The notes beneath the pieces are model-generated. The model had not been told where the DNA came from. It saw nothing but the letters and a program-made list of their open reading frames with translations, and made no database searches. A stretch of DNA of 64,000 bases from Ceratopteris richardii (lineage: Eukaryota; Streptophyta; Polypodiopsida; Polypodiales; Pteridaceae), in assembly GCA_020310875.1 (NCBI GenBank), contig CM035413.1, forward strand, positions 167,302,996 to 167,366,995, read 5' to 3'. This document shows positions 40,404 to 52,443 of the stretch, piece after piece. The first letter of the stretch is position 1; each line of letters opens with the position of its first letter. Made by a program: the position numbers and the translations under genes.

Positions 40404-42411
40404 ATGGCACAGTGTGCACCAACAAGCTCCCAGGCAGGCACAGGTCCTCAAATAGTGGACATTGAAAGTATCCCTATCCAAGAGGAGTTGACAGAACCAC
40501 CACAAGAGTTGAGAGCAGTGCACGTCATACCCATTCAAAATATTCCCCAGGGGCACACATCACAAGTTAGTAAGAACTCTCATTGGTTCAGTGAAGTCGT
40601 AGGATCCCTTGGGGATGGCACCTATTTATGGGAGTCTGAGATAGAGTTTAATGGACGGTGGGGCCATTACCATTTCTTTACATGAGAGTTTGAAAAGCTT
40701 CAGAACAACGAGGGATAATGACCAGTATGGAGGACGGATTGGATGACTATTTCCATGCTCAGTTACCTAAACCTAACTTCTTGAGGTGTTCATATTTAGT
40801 TAGCACACTCACTCCTAGCAACGATAAGAAAGGGACAAGAACCTTTGTGCTTCCATCCCTTACACGAGGGAATGAACTTAAATGTTCTAAATTAACCAAC
40901 AATTTGGTGAGAGAAGCTCTAGACATGAGAGGCATGCACATCCCTACTGAGAGGGAGACAATGATCCCTGAGAAAATGAAGAACATGAACCTCACTAAGC
41001 TAAAGGACATGGTGGCAATGACCCCGACTATTGCCATCCATCTATGAATGTGCATGTAGCATTTCACATTCCCAACCAAAGAGAGATTTACAATGCCTCC
41101 CAAGAAGATCTGGTTTAGCTTATATTTGCCAGACACGCTCAACCTTACGATTAACATGCCACATTGGATTATCGACCAAATCCATCTTGCTCATTAGCAC
41201 TGGTATAAGAAATAGAAGTCACTACTATATGGATGTTGTGCACTAACTAGAATTGTGTACCGATGCCTTGCATACGATGTGCCAATCCAAAGGGCACTCA
41301 TTTGGACTAGGGTGTAGGAATTTTAATGAAGGGCATCATCCAAAGGACTCCCATCAAAGAAAATGAGAGGAACAGTTCAAATGCCATGTGCACAGCCTAG
41401 GGGTGCTACACTGACACCTCAGGTGACTCCACCATCCCAAAAATGAGTATGTCCCTTCACCATCTGATTACCAAGGCAAACTCTGAAGGGGCCTAATCTT
41501 ATCTTTCCATCGATCCCTGCTGATCTAGAGTTCCCTCAAGGCTTCACACTTGAGGATTTTACTGAGGATGAAGTAGCCAAAATTCTCAATGAAGCCAACT
41601 TGGAGATAGAAGCAGAGCAGTTAAGTAAACAACAGACTGCCACAGATCAGCCTGACCCAACTCAACCAATCGTTGTTGAAGGAGATGAAGATGAAGAAGA
41701 GACTGAAGAAGAAGAACAAGATGAAGAGCAGGACGGATGACATGATGAAGAGGATCCCAAATATGTGCAACATGTTATACCCGAACTCATGGGAGCCCCA
41801 GCATACACAATACAAATACAGAGATTGTACAATACTATGAATTTAGTTCAGGAACAACATAGACTATCCTTGGCATCTGGGAAAGCCCTAATGAACTAGA
41901 TGCTTGTGGAAGGAGGTGTGGATGACTAGTTTATAGCTTGCCTTGACATGCTCGCAGATGCATTGGGAGTACCTGAGGCTCTTCACACTATCCTCTCCCA
42001 CTCTTAGAGATTTGAACGAAGATGCGGGAAATGACCACCAAGATCAGGAAAGCACATAAACATTGAAGTTTTAGAACCACAAGACACTACTTCCATGACC
42101 ACCGCCATGGCACACACCACTCAACATATCGAAGAACCCCACATGTCAAGTGCACCCCATCCCCACCCTTACCACCCTACCCTCCGACTCAACCCCCCTC
42201 ACCTCATTCCACAACCACCATTGTTTTTGTAACGATCACCATGGCTATAGGGCTCTAACCATGGTGATAGGGAATCCCATTTCCCTTGTCATGCATCTAG
42301 GGGCACAATTAGGCACACCATTGTACACTTTCACCACAGTCTCCACACCTACCATCCCCATGTATATGGTAGACCCCACAAGTGCATCAACTCATGACCA
42401 AATGGACATAT
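40404..42411 (+). pseudogene. Third reading frame of element G, part 1 (unknown product)
   Basis: Decayed coding region downstream of pol. A first piece (40404-40685, MAQCAPTSSQAGTG..., with SHWFSEVVGSLGDGTYLWES) is followed by a frameshift. From 40718 one phase runs to the H insertion with about 17 in-frame stops: a charged piece to 41047 (NLVREALDMRGMHIPTE), a basic piece (PPKKIWFSLYLPD), an acidic low-complexity stretch near 41670-41760 (DEDEEETEEEEQDEEQD) and a Pro/His-rich part before H. I recognise no known domain. The position after pol is that of env-like genes in Athila-type elements, but I see no signal peptide or clear membrane segment. The phase continues in 48552-50496 once H and one catat are removed. 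Confidence 0.6.
42407..42411. other. Target site duplication of H (left copy)
   Basis: catat, repeated at 48547-48551 immediately after the right LTR of H. Confidence 0.92.
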
Positions 42412-43210
42412 TGATGGGGGATGATTCTAACACCCCAATGCAAAAATGGAAGATGACTGCCCTCCACTAGGTCCACAAGCAGTGATATATGCTCACTGTT
42501 ATGAATTTTTCTCTACACCGCTACAGAGACTTAAAATGAAATTTTGCAAAATTATAGTAGACTATAAGAGCTACCCAACAAGCTTTAAATCATCCCAAAT
42601 TGATATTCCAGCTGGGAGAACCATCATCTGCAAAACACACTACTTGTTTGCAACACTCTCTACCTATGTGCAGAGATATACCTTCACAAAGTTGGGAATT
42701 TCTCACAACTCACTTAGCCAAATAACTTGAAACTTTAGCAAAGTTCAAGGCACAATATGAGAGATGAAATGAAGCTTGAAATTAGTGAAAATGAGTACAA
42801 TGAGAGAGCAAACAATGCTATGCAATCTGATAAAATCAGATTTGGAAAAGCTTAACTACACCCCTAGATAGAGAGGAGCAAAATCATGAGAAAATGAGGT
42901 AAGCAAGCAAGGGGGCTGCTTGTTGGAGTTTATGACTTCACTAAACTAAGTGGGAAATTTGTGGAATGCATACAACTCGAGAAACAAAGGTGGGATGATG
43001 CATATATAGTGTTTTACTTTTCCTACAATCTAGCTAACCACCCAGCAATCAGCTTAGGTGCACTTTTTGGTGGCTGATTTGATGAGATTTGAATTTGATT
43101 GAGTTTGGTGGAGCGTCTAACTTTATTCCACGACTCTGGGTCCTCCTTTTTTATTGGTCCACTTGCAAAACTCATGGTTGTTTTGCATGATTGAGACTTG
43201 ATTTTCAACA
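42412..43210 (-). repeat. 3' LTR of element H
   Basis: 799 bp; TGATGGGGG...TTTTCAACA on the plus strand, next to the PPT complement. Pairs with 47746-48546. Confidence 0.93.
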
Positions 43211-46200
43211 TTCCCCCTCAAGTCTCAATGCCTAGGTCCTTCATTCCAATGAATGCCTTGAAGTGTTGTAGCTTTACTCCATCCAATGCTTTGGTAAACA
43301 TATCTGCATATTGGTGCTTTGTATTGATCTGCTCCACCTTGACATCCTTTGACATGATCTTCTCTCGAATAAAGTGGTAATGCACTTCTATATGCTTCGA
43401 CCTTGCATGGAACACCGGATATTGAGCCAAGCATATGCTACTTATGTTGTCACAAAAAATAGGTACTTTCTTAACCTAGAAATCAAGATCAGCAAACAAC
43501 TTTTTGAGCCACATAAGCTCACATGAGACTTGTGCTAAGCCTATATACTCAGCTTTGATGGATGAAAGAGCCACGGTTGGTTGTTTCTTTGACATCCATG
43601 AGATGGTCTTCTTCCCTAGCATGATAACATATCCACTAGTTCTCCTCCTGTCATCTTTCAAACCTGCCCAATTAGCATCACAATAAGCTTGTACATTTAA
43701 TCCATCATCAAATGGATAATATATACCTTCGTTCACTGATCCTTTGAGGTACCCACGTACCCTTGTGGCTGCAACAAGATGAGGTACTCTTGGTGCTTGC
43801 GAAAATTGCGATAACACTCCCACTACATGTGCAATATCAGGTCTTGTCATAGTAGCATACAAGAGAGAACCAATTATTGACCTATGCATGGTCACATCCT
43901 GCACTTCTTCACCTTCATGAGCACTTAGTTTAACATTTACTTCCAATGGATTTGAAATGGGCTTGCAATCACACAAGCCAAACTTCTTCAAAAGATCAAG
44001 AATGTATTTCCTTTGCATCAAGTATATACCTTCCCTTTATATAGTACTTCAAGCTCAAGGAAGTACCTTAAAATCCCTAAATCTGAGATTTTAAACTCAC
44101 ATCCAAGCTTCCTCTTTATGTCCTTGATGTTGGCTTCATCATCCCTTGTAATGATCAAATAATCAACATATATACAAATGAAAACAATTTTGCTACCTTC
44201 CTTCTTCACAAAGAGTGATGGGTCTGCATGACGCTCATTGTATCCACATTTTACCAAGTAGTCCACAAGTCTTTGGTTCCAAGCTCTTGGGGCTTGCTTG
44301 AGTCCATAAAGAGCCTTCTTTAGCCTGCATACATGATGTGGAAACCTCTCATCTTCAAAGCCTTGGGGCTGGTCCATGAAGACTATCCCTTCAAGCTCTC
44401 CATTTAGAAAGCATTCTTCACATCCAATTGGTACATCTTCCAACCTTTTGAGGCTGAAATTGCAATCAAACTTCCGATGGTGGACATCTTAGCTACTAGA
44501 ATGAATGTTTCCTCAAAGTCTATGCCATAGGTTTGAGCAAAACCTTTGGCAACCAACCTTGCTTTGCCTTGGCGAGTCATTCAGTTACCTCATGGAGAGC
44601 TGGCTGCACCTACGAATGATATCAATACTACCGTAGCATTAGCTTTTATACCTAGAGATGCTCCCATCTGCATGTCTCTTTACCTTGTACACCCATTTGT
44701 TGCCAATGACTTTCATGTCCTTTGTTCTTGGAACCAATGACCAAGTATCATTTTCTTCAAGTGCTTTGAATTCCTCCTCCATGGCTTCAATCCATTCCCT
44801 ATGCTTATTTGCTTCTTCAAAAAAGTTAGGTTCTTCACAAGCTATAACTTGACTCATGTAGGCATAGTTGCAATGAATGAATCATAAGTTAACCTTTGAA
44901 CAGGGTATTTAACCCTATTGGATGACCTTACCTCACCATTAGGTGGTAGGAATCTACTCCTTCTTGGTTTAGATGCTTTAAATCTTGGAGTTTCTAATTT
45001 TTCCATATCTTTTGTAGATTCCATGCCTACCCATCGATGGTCTTCGTCATTTGCCTTTTCCTTTCTTTTGCTACTTCCTTCACTTGAATGAGCTTCATTC
45101 CTTGCCCTTCCATGCCAAGATGATGTAGTACTCTCCTCTGATGGTGTGCTTGAAGTAGTTGGACCACTTATCTCCATGCTTTGTTGTTGCTCTTTGAACT
45201 TCTTCTCGGCTTCATATCCATCGTCAACCTGTAACACATCTTTGCTACCATACCAAGGCAACAAATCATCAAATATTACATCCCTAGATACATTAAGATC
45301 TTTGGTGCAAGGGTTATAGCATCTAAAATCCTTTTGCTCTGAAGAAATATACACCTATCTGCCTTCGGTTCTAACTTGTGTCTCAATTCTTGAGGTATGT
45401 GCACATAACACACACAACCAAATACTTTGAGATGTGAAAGGTCAGGTTTCTTACCACATCAAGCTTCATAAGGTGTAACTCCATGTACTCCTGAGGTTTA
45501 ACACCTATTCATAATCTATATGGCTGTATTTGTTGCATCAGCCCAATAAGAGTTAGGAACATTCATTTCATTTAACAAAGATCTAGCCACTTCTGCTATG
45601 TATCTATTCTTCCTTTCTGCCACCCCATTTTGTTGAGGTGTATACCTACAAGTGAATTGCCTTTTGATGCCATGGTCATGTAGAAAATCTGAAAATTCAT
45701 TTGAAAAATACTCTCCCCCTCCATCCGATTTGAGAGTCTTTATATACTTCACTGTTTCCTTCTCCACTAGGTTTTTGAACCTCTTGAAGTGGTAAAACAC
45801 CTCTGACTTTGACCTCATGCAATACATCCAAACAAACCCTGAATGATCATCTATAAATGTGACAAAATATCTACTACCTCCAATGGATGGCTCCCTTGTA
45901 GGTCCCCATACATCTGTGTGTATGAGCTCCAACACTTCATTGCTCACATGTGCTCCCTTCTTGAATGGTAATCTGCTTTGTTTTCCTAATTGACAAGCAT
46001 GGCACAAACGTTGCATATTTTGAGATGTAAGATCAGGTAGACCACTCACCAAGCCCTTCCTTTGCATGTCCTTCATCCGTTGTAAGTTTATGTGCCCAAT
46101 TCTTTTATGCCATAAGTCAATTTTTGCAATCTGTTTATTTCCAATTGACAAGTAGACAGTGTGAGGGGTTGATGGCTTTACGTCCATGGTGAAGAGTCTT

Positions 46201-47502
46201 CCTTGCTTCTTTCCTTTTGCTATGAGCTTGTAGTCCTCCATGCGATCTTCAACAAAACATCCTTGCTCATTGAACCTCACCTCATAACCTCTTTCAACCA
46301 TTTGACCTACCGAAGCCAAGTTCTTTTTGATGCACATGTAACACATTCTTCTACACCTTGGAGCTTTCAGATCCATTCAATGCAACATATCCCACATGTG
46401 TAATCTTGTGCTCAGTATCATCCCTTTTCTCTACATGTCCTTGAGTGATGGGTGAATGTAAATTAAAGAAAACATCTTTATTGCAACTCATATGATTTCT
46501 ACAACCATTATCAATGTACCATGTAAAATCTGAATTGACTCTTTCACTTGAACCATACATCATAAGCAAGTTCTCATTTTCTGAATTTGTTGACGTTCTA
46601 GCATAAATACCTTGGTTCCTTTTGTATCCTTGATTGCCTCCTCCTTTGGACCAACAATCTCTTGCATAATGGCCCGGTTTTCCACAATTGTAGCATTCTC
46701 CATTGGATGCTTCTCTTCCATGTGATCTTCCTCCTCTTCCTCTACTCCTTTCTCTTCCTCTTGATCCATAGCTTTGGTTGGAGCCTTCTTGGTTGCTTGA
46801 GCTTGAGCTTGAACTTCCTCTCCCTCTGCCTTGGGATTTTTGTTCACCTCTTTTGCCTTTGCCTCTACCTGCATAGAAAACTTGGGCTTGGCTACCCTTT
46901 GATTGTGAACCTCCTTGGTGCATCTCCTCAGTCACCATCAATGTGACTACTTGATCAAATTCTAGTAGGGAATCCCTCACATAAACTGATGTGGTGAATG
47001 CTTTCCACCTTTCATCCTCTCTCAAGACATTGAGAGTGTGTGCAACAAGATCATCGTCTTTGATTGGGCTCCCAATTGAGCCTAAAGCATCTGCAAGCTC
47101 CTTAACCTTCAAAATGTACTCATTTATGTTAGTGCTTGATGATTTCCTAAGATTATTCATCTCATTCTTGAGTTGAATCTTCCTTGCCTTGGTTGATGGA
47201 GAGTACAATCTCTCCAAGGTCTCCCAAACCTTCTTGGATGTGTCCAAGTCTTGTATATGCCCTATCATGCTATTGCTTATCTGTTGGGATAGAATATATA
47301 TGACTCTCCTATCCCTTTCTATCCATTCATTAAGTGCCTTGACCTGCCCTTGAAGTGGTGGGTCATGTACATGAGGCATTGGCTCCGTCTTGCTCACTAA
47401 TCCCCACAATCCTTTGCCCACGAGGTAGTTGCTAACTCTAAACTTCCATGGTTGATAATTGCCTTTCTCTAACTTCTCTATTTGTGCATTATACTCAGCC
47501 AT
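43211..47502 (-). pseudogene. Gag-pol of copia element H (multiple breaks)
   Basis: Starts MAEYNAQIEKLEKGNYQPWK at 47502; gag is open to about 46351, with knuckle CYNCGKPGHYARDC. The protease active site reads WYIDNGCRNHMSC, i.e. DNG instead of DSG. The frame changes near 46360. Integrase (HKRIGHINLQRM, CHACQLGKQ, LKSDGGGEYF, QQNGVAERKN) runs to about 45516, then several frameshifts follow. Reverse transcriptase has CIYVDYLIITRD, where the usual second Asp of YVDD is Tyr. RNase H is at 43476-43700 ([11 protein letters not shown]) and 43218-43430 ([14 protein letters not shown]). A piece of about 75 bp absent from F lies at about 44572-44648, inside the KARLVAKG region. Loss of catalytic residues in two enzymes plus frameshifts make it inactive. 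Confidence 0.92.
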
Positions 47503-47733
47503 ACTGAGATCTTAGATGCTCCTATACCTTCTCCTCAAGTTTTTGTATGCTTTAGAAGATGTGGATATAACCTTTTGATAGCTTGTCCCTTGCTAACCTT
47601 CGACTAGTTGAGATCGACGTAACCCCCTTTCGATGTCTTCTTGCTTTGATAAGCCCTCCTTGTGCTTCCACGAGTTCTCTTGATTCCTTCAAGTCTTCAA
47701 CATGATGCGGATATCTCCAAGCCTCCAAAATGG

Positions 47734-47745
47734 CTCTGATACCAC
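47734..47745 (-). other. Primer-binding site of H (tRNA-iMet)
   Basis: The plus strand reads gctctgatacca just before the LTR start TGATGGGGG (47746). Confidence 0.93.
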
Positions 47746-48546
47746 TGATGGGGGATGATTCTAACACCCCAATGCAAAAATGGAAGATGGTTGCCCTCCA
47801 CTAGGCCCACAAGTAGTGATATATGCTCACTATTCTGAACGTTTCTCTGCACCAATACAGAGACTTGAAATGAAATTTTGCAAACTTGTAGTAGAGTATA
47901 AGAGCTACCCAACAAGCTTTAAATCATCCCAAATGGATATTCCAGCTGGGAGAACCACCATCTGCAAAACACGCTACCTGTTTGCAACACTATTTGCCTA
48001 TGTGCAGAGATATACCTTCACAAAGTTGGCAATTTCTCACAACTCTCAGCCAAATAACTTGAAACTTTGGCAAAGTTCAGAGCACAATATGAGAGACGAA
48101 ATGAGTCTTGAAATCAATGCAAATGAGTACAATGAGAGAGCAAAGAATGCTCTGCAATCTTGTACAATCAGATTTGGAAAGCCTAACTACACCTCTAGAT
48201 AGAGAGGAGCAAAATCATGAGAAAATGAGGTAAGCAAGCAAGGGGGCTGCTTGCTAGAGTTTATGACTTAACTAAACTAAGTGGGAAACTTGTGGAATGC
48301 ATACAACGCAAGAACCAAAGGCCGGATTATGCATATATAGTGTTTTACTTTTCCTACAATCTAGCTAACCACCCACCAATGAGTTTAGGTGCACTTTTTA
48401 GTGGCTGATTTGATGAGATTTGAATTTGATTGAGTTTGCTGGAGCTTCTAACTTTATTCCAAGACTTTGGGTCCTCCTTTTTTATTTTTCCACTTGCAAA
48501 ACTTGTGGTTGAGCCTTCTTGCATGATTGAGACTTGATTTTCAACA
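47746..48546 (-). repeat. 5' LTR of element H
   Basis: 801 bp, same ends as the left copy, followed by catat at 48547-48551. Confidence 0.93.
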
Positions 48547-48551
48547 CATAT

Positions 48552-50496
48552 CACCCACAACTGCACTAATCCCTCCCCCTAGATTTCCACAATCTCCCAT
48601 TTCCCTAGCACCAACATCACCATTTCCCACCATAACATTCACGACCCCTTTCCCTCTTCCTATCCCCCTGCATTCCAACACTTTCTAGCACCCACCCCTA
48701 TAAATAACTATATATCAATGTGTTTCTCAGTTACAATAGAATTATCAACATGAAGATGCACATCATAAAACTTATTCAAAGACCACAAGACATTACAAGA
48801 ACAAATCAGAGCCATGGATAAGGACAAGGTGGAACTACAATGCAACTATGATACCTTACAAAGACAGTATGAGGGATTGTTGGTCAATCCCCCCGAACTA
48901 CATAAACATGCGTAACAACATCTTGAGGAAATGTTACACACACAACAGGCAGAAAATCACAAGATATGTCATAACCTCACATTACTGAGGAAGCACATGT
49001 CTCCAGCATTAGAAGAGAACAAAAGACTCCAAAAATAGAATGAAGAAAATCCTAAAGCAGCAATGGAAAGTTCACCTCAAGAGATCGACATGGAGTGGTT
49101 CAAAGCCCTCCCTTCAGCCACCATGCAGACAATATTGGATACACATGTAGACCTACTAGAGGCATATGATACAGTAGAAAAAGAGTGTGACAAACGACGG
49201 AGGAAATTGGCCAATCAAAGAGAGCAACAGAAGGAAGCAGCATCTACAACCACCATACTTGAAGAGTTAATCGAATTGAAAGCAAAAGTGGCCGCTTTGC
49301 AGACTAAACTTGTATAGTATGAATGGCAACCTTCTCCAATGGTGGAGCTAGGACCTAAAGAGCTAGACCCGATTGAAGTTGAAGAGACATTTGAGGAACC
49401 CTACGAAGCCATGTCTGTACCTAGAAGATGACAAACAAAGGAAGGGCTCAACACATTTGAGATTGAAGCTCCGGAATGGCTGCAAAAGTTAAAAAAAGTC
49501 AGCCACACTCATGATGACAGAGTGGGTAGTTCAGATACAATCCATGTCTTATATGGAAGAAATCGTAATCAAATCCAACTACTTCAAGCACTTATCTCAT
49601 CATCAGTGGATTGGTACTTCTAACGATCAGTATGTACCATTTGTGTATTAATGGAAGATTATAATATAGAGATCAAGCATCGCACCAAGAAGGAGCCAAC
49701 CTTTGCAACCTAGTTCGCCCGAGACGACATTCCTAAAAGCACCACATAGGGCATCATCTTCCAGCCTAGCTGGAGGATACGATTACTAGAAACCTACTCG
49801 GAGATGGTGTGCACCTGGAACAACATGCCTTTGGATATCAAGTATAACCCATGCTATTACCCTATCTTTTGATGACGATCATGGCCGGAGTTCGCTAACA
49901 CAGTAAAGAATGTTAAAGGATGTGACAAATGTCTCAACTATGTATATCTCGCACCACTGTGTGATACTGCAATGGTTGCATATATGATTTACACCATTAG
50001 GCATTGGAGCATTAGGTTCAAGAACGCACCAGATGTACTGGCATATATGTGCCTCAAAATATTTGAACTCATGCTTGTCACATTCCATACATTCAAAAAT
50101 GTTAAAGAACTTCACCTCTCGGCCCTCCGCTTTAACAAAGGCAACCTTGATCTAGTATATGATATGAGCACCACCCCATCCGTAAATGTTGTATATGGGT
50201 GGCATGCTCGTCTAAAATATCTCACCGCATGCTTCAAATAGACATTCAAAGAAATGTTTGTCATAGGTTTCTGGGAGAATCACTCAGAAATCTTCATTCC
50301 CAGACCCTCTCATCTGTTACACTTATTTGCTGTGGAGCAGGCCCTACACTCATACAAGCTATGTATGCCACATTCGGAGGTACCTAGGCGAGTAGATTGG
50401 GATGCTTTACTCACAAATCTAGCCAGAGGACTGAGGCTTGAAGAACATCACTTGGCCACATATGTGGTCGAATATTACATCAAACGCTGGGCTTAG
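48552..50496 (+). pseudogene. Third reading frame of element G, part 2 (coiled-coil and unknown C-terminal domain)
   Basis: Continues the frame of 40718-42411 after removal of H (6140 bp including one duplication). From ATG 48814 to TAG 50494-50496 it is a single phase of 560 codons with about ten internal stops and no frameshift; several fit CAA, CAG, CGA or TGG changed by one transition. A Pro/Ser/His-rich start leads into a heptad-like region (KTLQEQIRAMDKDKVELQ, TLQRQYEGLL, ELIELKAKVAALQTKLV). An acidic linker follows, then a conserved-looking globular end rich in aromatic residues (PLCDTAMVAYMIYTIRHW, NVVYGWHARLKYLTACFK, FIPRPSHLLHLFAVEQAL, HLATYVVEYYIKRWA). I cannot match it to a family. 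It ends 42 nt before the 3' LTR. Confidence 0.65.
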
Positions 50497-50530
50497 TAAG
50501 GGTCTGTCAGAGACAACAGACACGATAGAC

Positions 50531-50537
50531 AGGGGAG
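50531..50537 (+). other. Polypurine tract of element G
   Basis: aggggag immediately before the LTR start TGTTGCCAG. Shorter than the purine run in A and I. Confidence 0.75.
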
Positions 50538-51173
50538 TGTTGCCAGCAGTCAGGGCTTCAAAACACAAGGGAGCCGACATAAAGAATCAGAGCAAAGAGA
50601 AGGGCCAAGCAGGCACAGCAGTCAAAGAAGATCCGGCAATTAGGCCATGCAATTTTTCCGAGATATATCCCTTGTAATAGTGACTTGCATCACTACATGA
50701 ACATTGTAAATACCGTTTTTGGTAGATTAGACTCCATCGTTTTGAAGCCAAGGAGTCCTCGACCTTGAGGAGTATTAGAAGTATTTATGTACCAATTTTC
50801 ATAATTTTTAGAGCTCATTTGAGCCTCCAAAATAGCCTAGGAACCTAATTTTTAACTAGGCCGGACACTAGGTCTGGACAGGGACACTAGCTACTCAAAA
50901 ACTATAAAAGGAGATAGAGAGCTCATTTTTGGGGAGAACAAATTGTAGTTTGAACTAAAAAGAGCTCTTGTAATTGTCTTTTGATCTTAATCGAAGCTTC
51001 CATTGTTTCACTCTTTGTTTTGACCTATGTGTGCGCGTGTGTGTATGTGTGTGCATGCTTGTGTGCTTCTCCATCACCCCTTGTGCACATGACTTGCTTG
51101 AGGTCTTCATACCATCCTCATGTCTTCCTGGATTGACATTAAAGGAGGTGTTACTCACCATTGAGCTACACCA
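50538..51173 (+). repeat. 3' LTR of element G (636 bp)
   Basis: TGTTGCCAG...GAGCTACACCA. It shares with the A, B and I LTRs the block with GGCCGGACACTAGGTCTGG, the TATA-like CTATAAAAGG (50902-50911) followed by gagagctcattttt, a GT-rich microsatellite (about 51027-51065), and the end GAGCTACACCA. Confidence 0.92.
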
Positions 51174-52443
51174 TACTTTAGCTTGAGGGGGATATTTTGG
51201 AACATCAAGTTTACACTATGGATGAGGTGGATTTGATCTACAACAAAAGCTATCTCTTGGATTACGTCCAAGGAATATCCATTGGAGAGTTCTTTTTCTT
51301 ATGCTCACTTATTGTATTTTTTAAAATTATTTTTAATGGATCTTTTACCATTGTAAAAGCCTAGAGCTTTACACATGTACATTGATAAAAAGAGAGCCCA
51401 AATGCCATGAATTTGTGGTGGTTGAGTTGCATTCAATGAATCAATCAATCAGCTAATCAAACTAGATCTTCACTTTTCCTAGATTGTAGAAAATTGAATT
51501 GATTCCCTCCAACAACCATGCCCACCTTCATTTGAATTCAAAATCCACTTGTAGAAGTCATGGATCACTTCTAGAGTCTATATATAGGCTTCAAAACACT
51601 TGTACAATATATGAAAGCAATGTACATACACTTGTGACCATCATTGTCTTGCTCCTTCATTTTTTGCATCATCTTCTTCGCCAATAGTAAGCTTGTAGAG
51701 GCTACTGTAAAGATCCAAAGTGAATGAGAGATGGCTCATTGGAAAGGTATTAGTGTCTAGTTTATGCTTGTAAATGTTCATAGCATTTGGTTCCATAGAT
51801 TCGGAGAAATCTAAGTTTTTCTATACACTCAACTCTATGGGTATCACTCCCATAAAAGGATTTTTCCTAATTGTAATCACATTGGTCGCTATGAGCATTT
51901 GAATTTCGTTGTCTCATCTAAAGGTAGTAAGTTTTTTGAGCTAGTCGATGCACAAAGCTATCTGTTTTGTATCAACTCTTTATCCTTGATGCTCCAAAGT
52001 ACATAGGTCATTTTATTGCACTTAACACATGCGTATAAGATCTATTTGCGTCTCCATAAGCTCAAGGGCTGGTCTTGTGCCGTTTGGCTAGGCCAAACTT
52101 TGTCACTTTGAAGATCACTTTTCTACCTCCTACAAGCTTCTCCAAGTTCTTTCAATGATCGAGGATGACACATACCACGTTTTCATCTCTTTGACATTTA
52201 GTGGTTATGACAATATATTACAAGGACACTTTTAGTGAGTTGTACCAGATTTATCTATCGAGAGTGATGGCACATTTGTTTTCTTTCCAACTCAATCATT
52301 TGCAAACATTAGGGTTTTATTTATGTACTTTTATTTATACATTGTACTACATGTATTGTTGTATTAGTTTATTCTTGTATATTCTCTTTACAAAATAGAA
52401 GAAGAAGAAGATTTGTCTTCCTTGACTCAATCTATGTGTGCTC
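51174..52443 (+). other. Unassigned stretch, possibly remnants of a copia LTR
   Basis: Begins with a purine-rich run (cttgagggggatat) followed by ttggaacatcaag, which resembles the PPT and start of copia LTRs. A TATA-like ctatatatag lies near 51579. The end before 52444 has an AT-rich stretch and aagaagaagaag. No second LTR or target duplication is visible, and I see no reading frame. Confidence 0.3.

Larger units (their letters stand above)
42412..48546 (-). mobile_element. Copia element H, complete ends, decayed
   Basis: Ty1/copia element, minus strand, flanked by catat. LTRs 42412-43210 (799 bp) and 47746-48546 (801 bp) run from TGATGGGGG to TTTTCAACA on the plus strand. By eye they differ by about 8-9 percent over the first 275 bp, so H is older than F and A. 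A purine-rich PPT complement (ttccccctcaag) lies at 43211-43222 and the tRNA-iMet PBS at 47734-47745. Gag and pol resemble element F. Confidence 0.94.
37365..51173 (+). mobile_element. Gypsy element G, 5'-truncated, carrying copia H
   Basis: Plus-strand relative of A. The visible parts are the end of the RNase H-integrase spacer, both HHCC modules, integrase, the second protease-like domain, the basic tail, a long third reading frame (40404-42411 and 48552-50496), a PPT at 50531-50537 and a 3' LTR 50538-51173. Gag, first protease, RT and RNase H are missing; the left break near 37365 has no LTR or duplication. Copia H sits in the third frame. Confidence 0.88.

Noticed and set aside
41621-41815. 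Small minus-strand ORF with hydrophobic Phe/Ser-rich sequence
   Set aside because: Antisense of the acidic GAA/GAT-rich stretch of the third frame in G; composition effect.
49879-50115. Minus-strand ORF in the third frame region of G
   Set aside because: Antisense shadow of the plus-strand frame, which has continuous phase and plausible composition.
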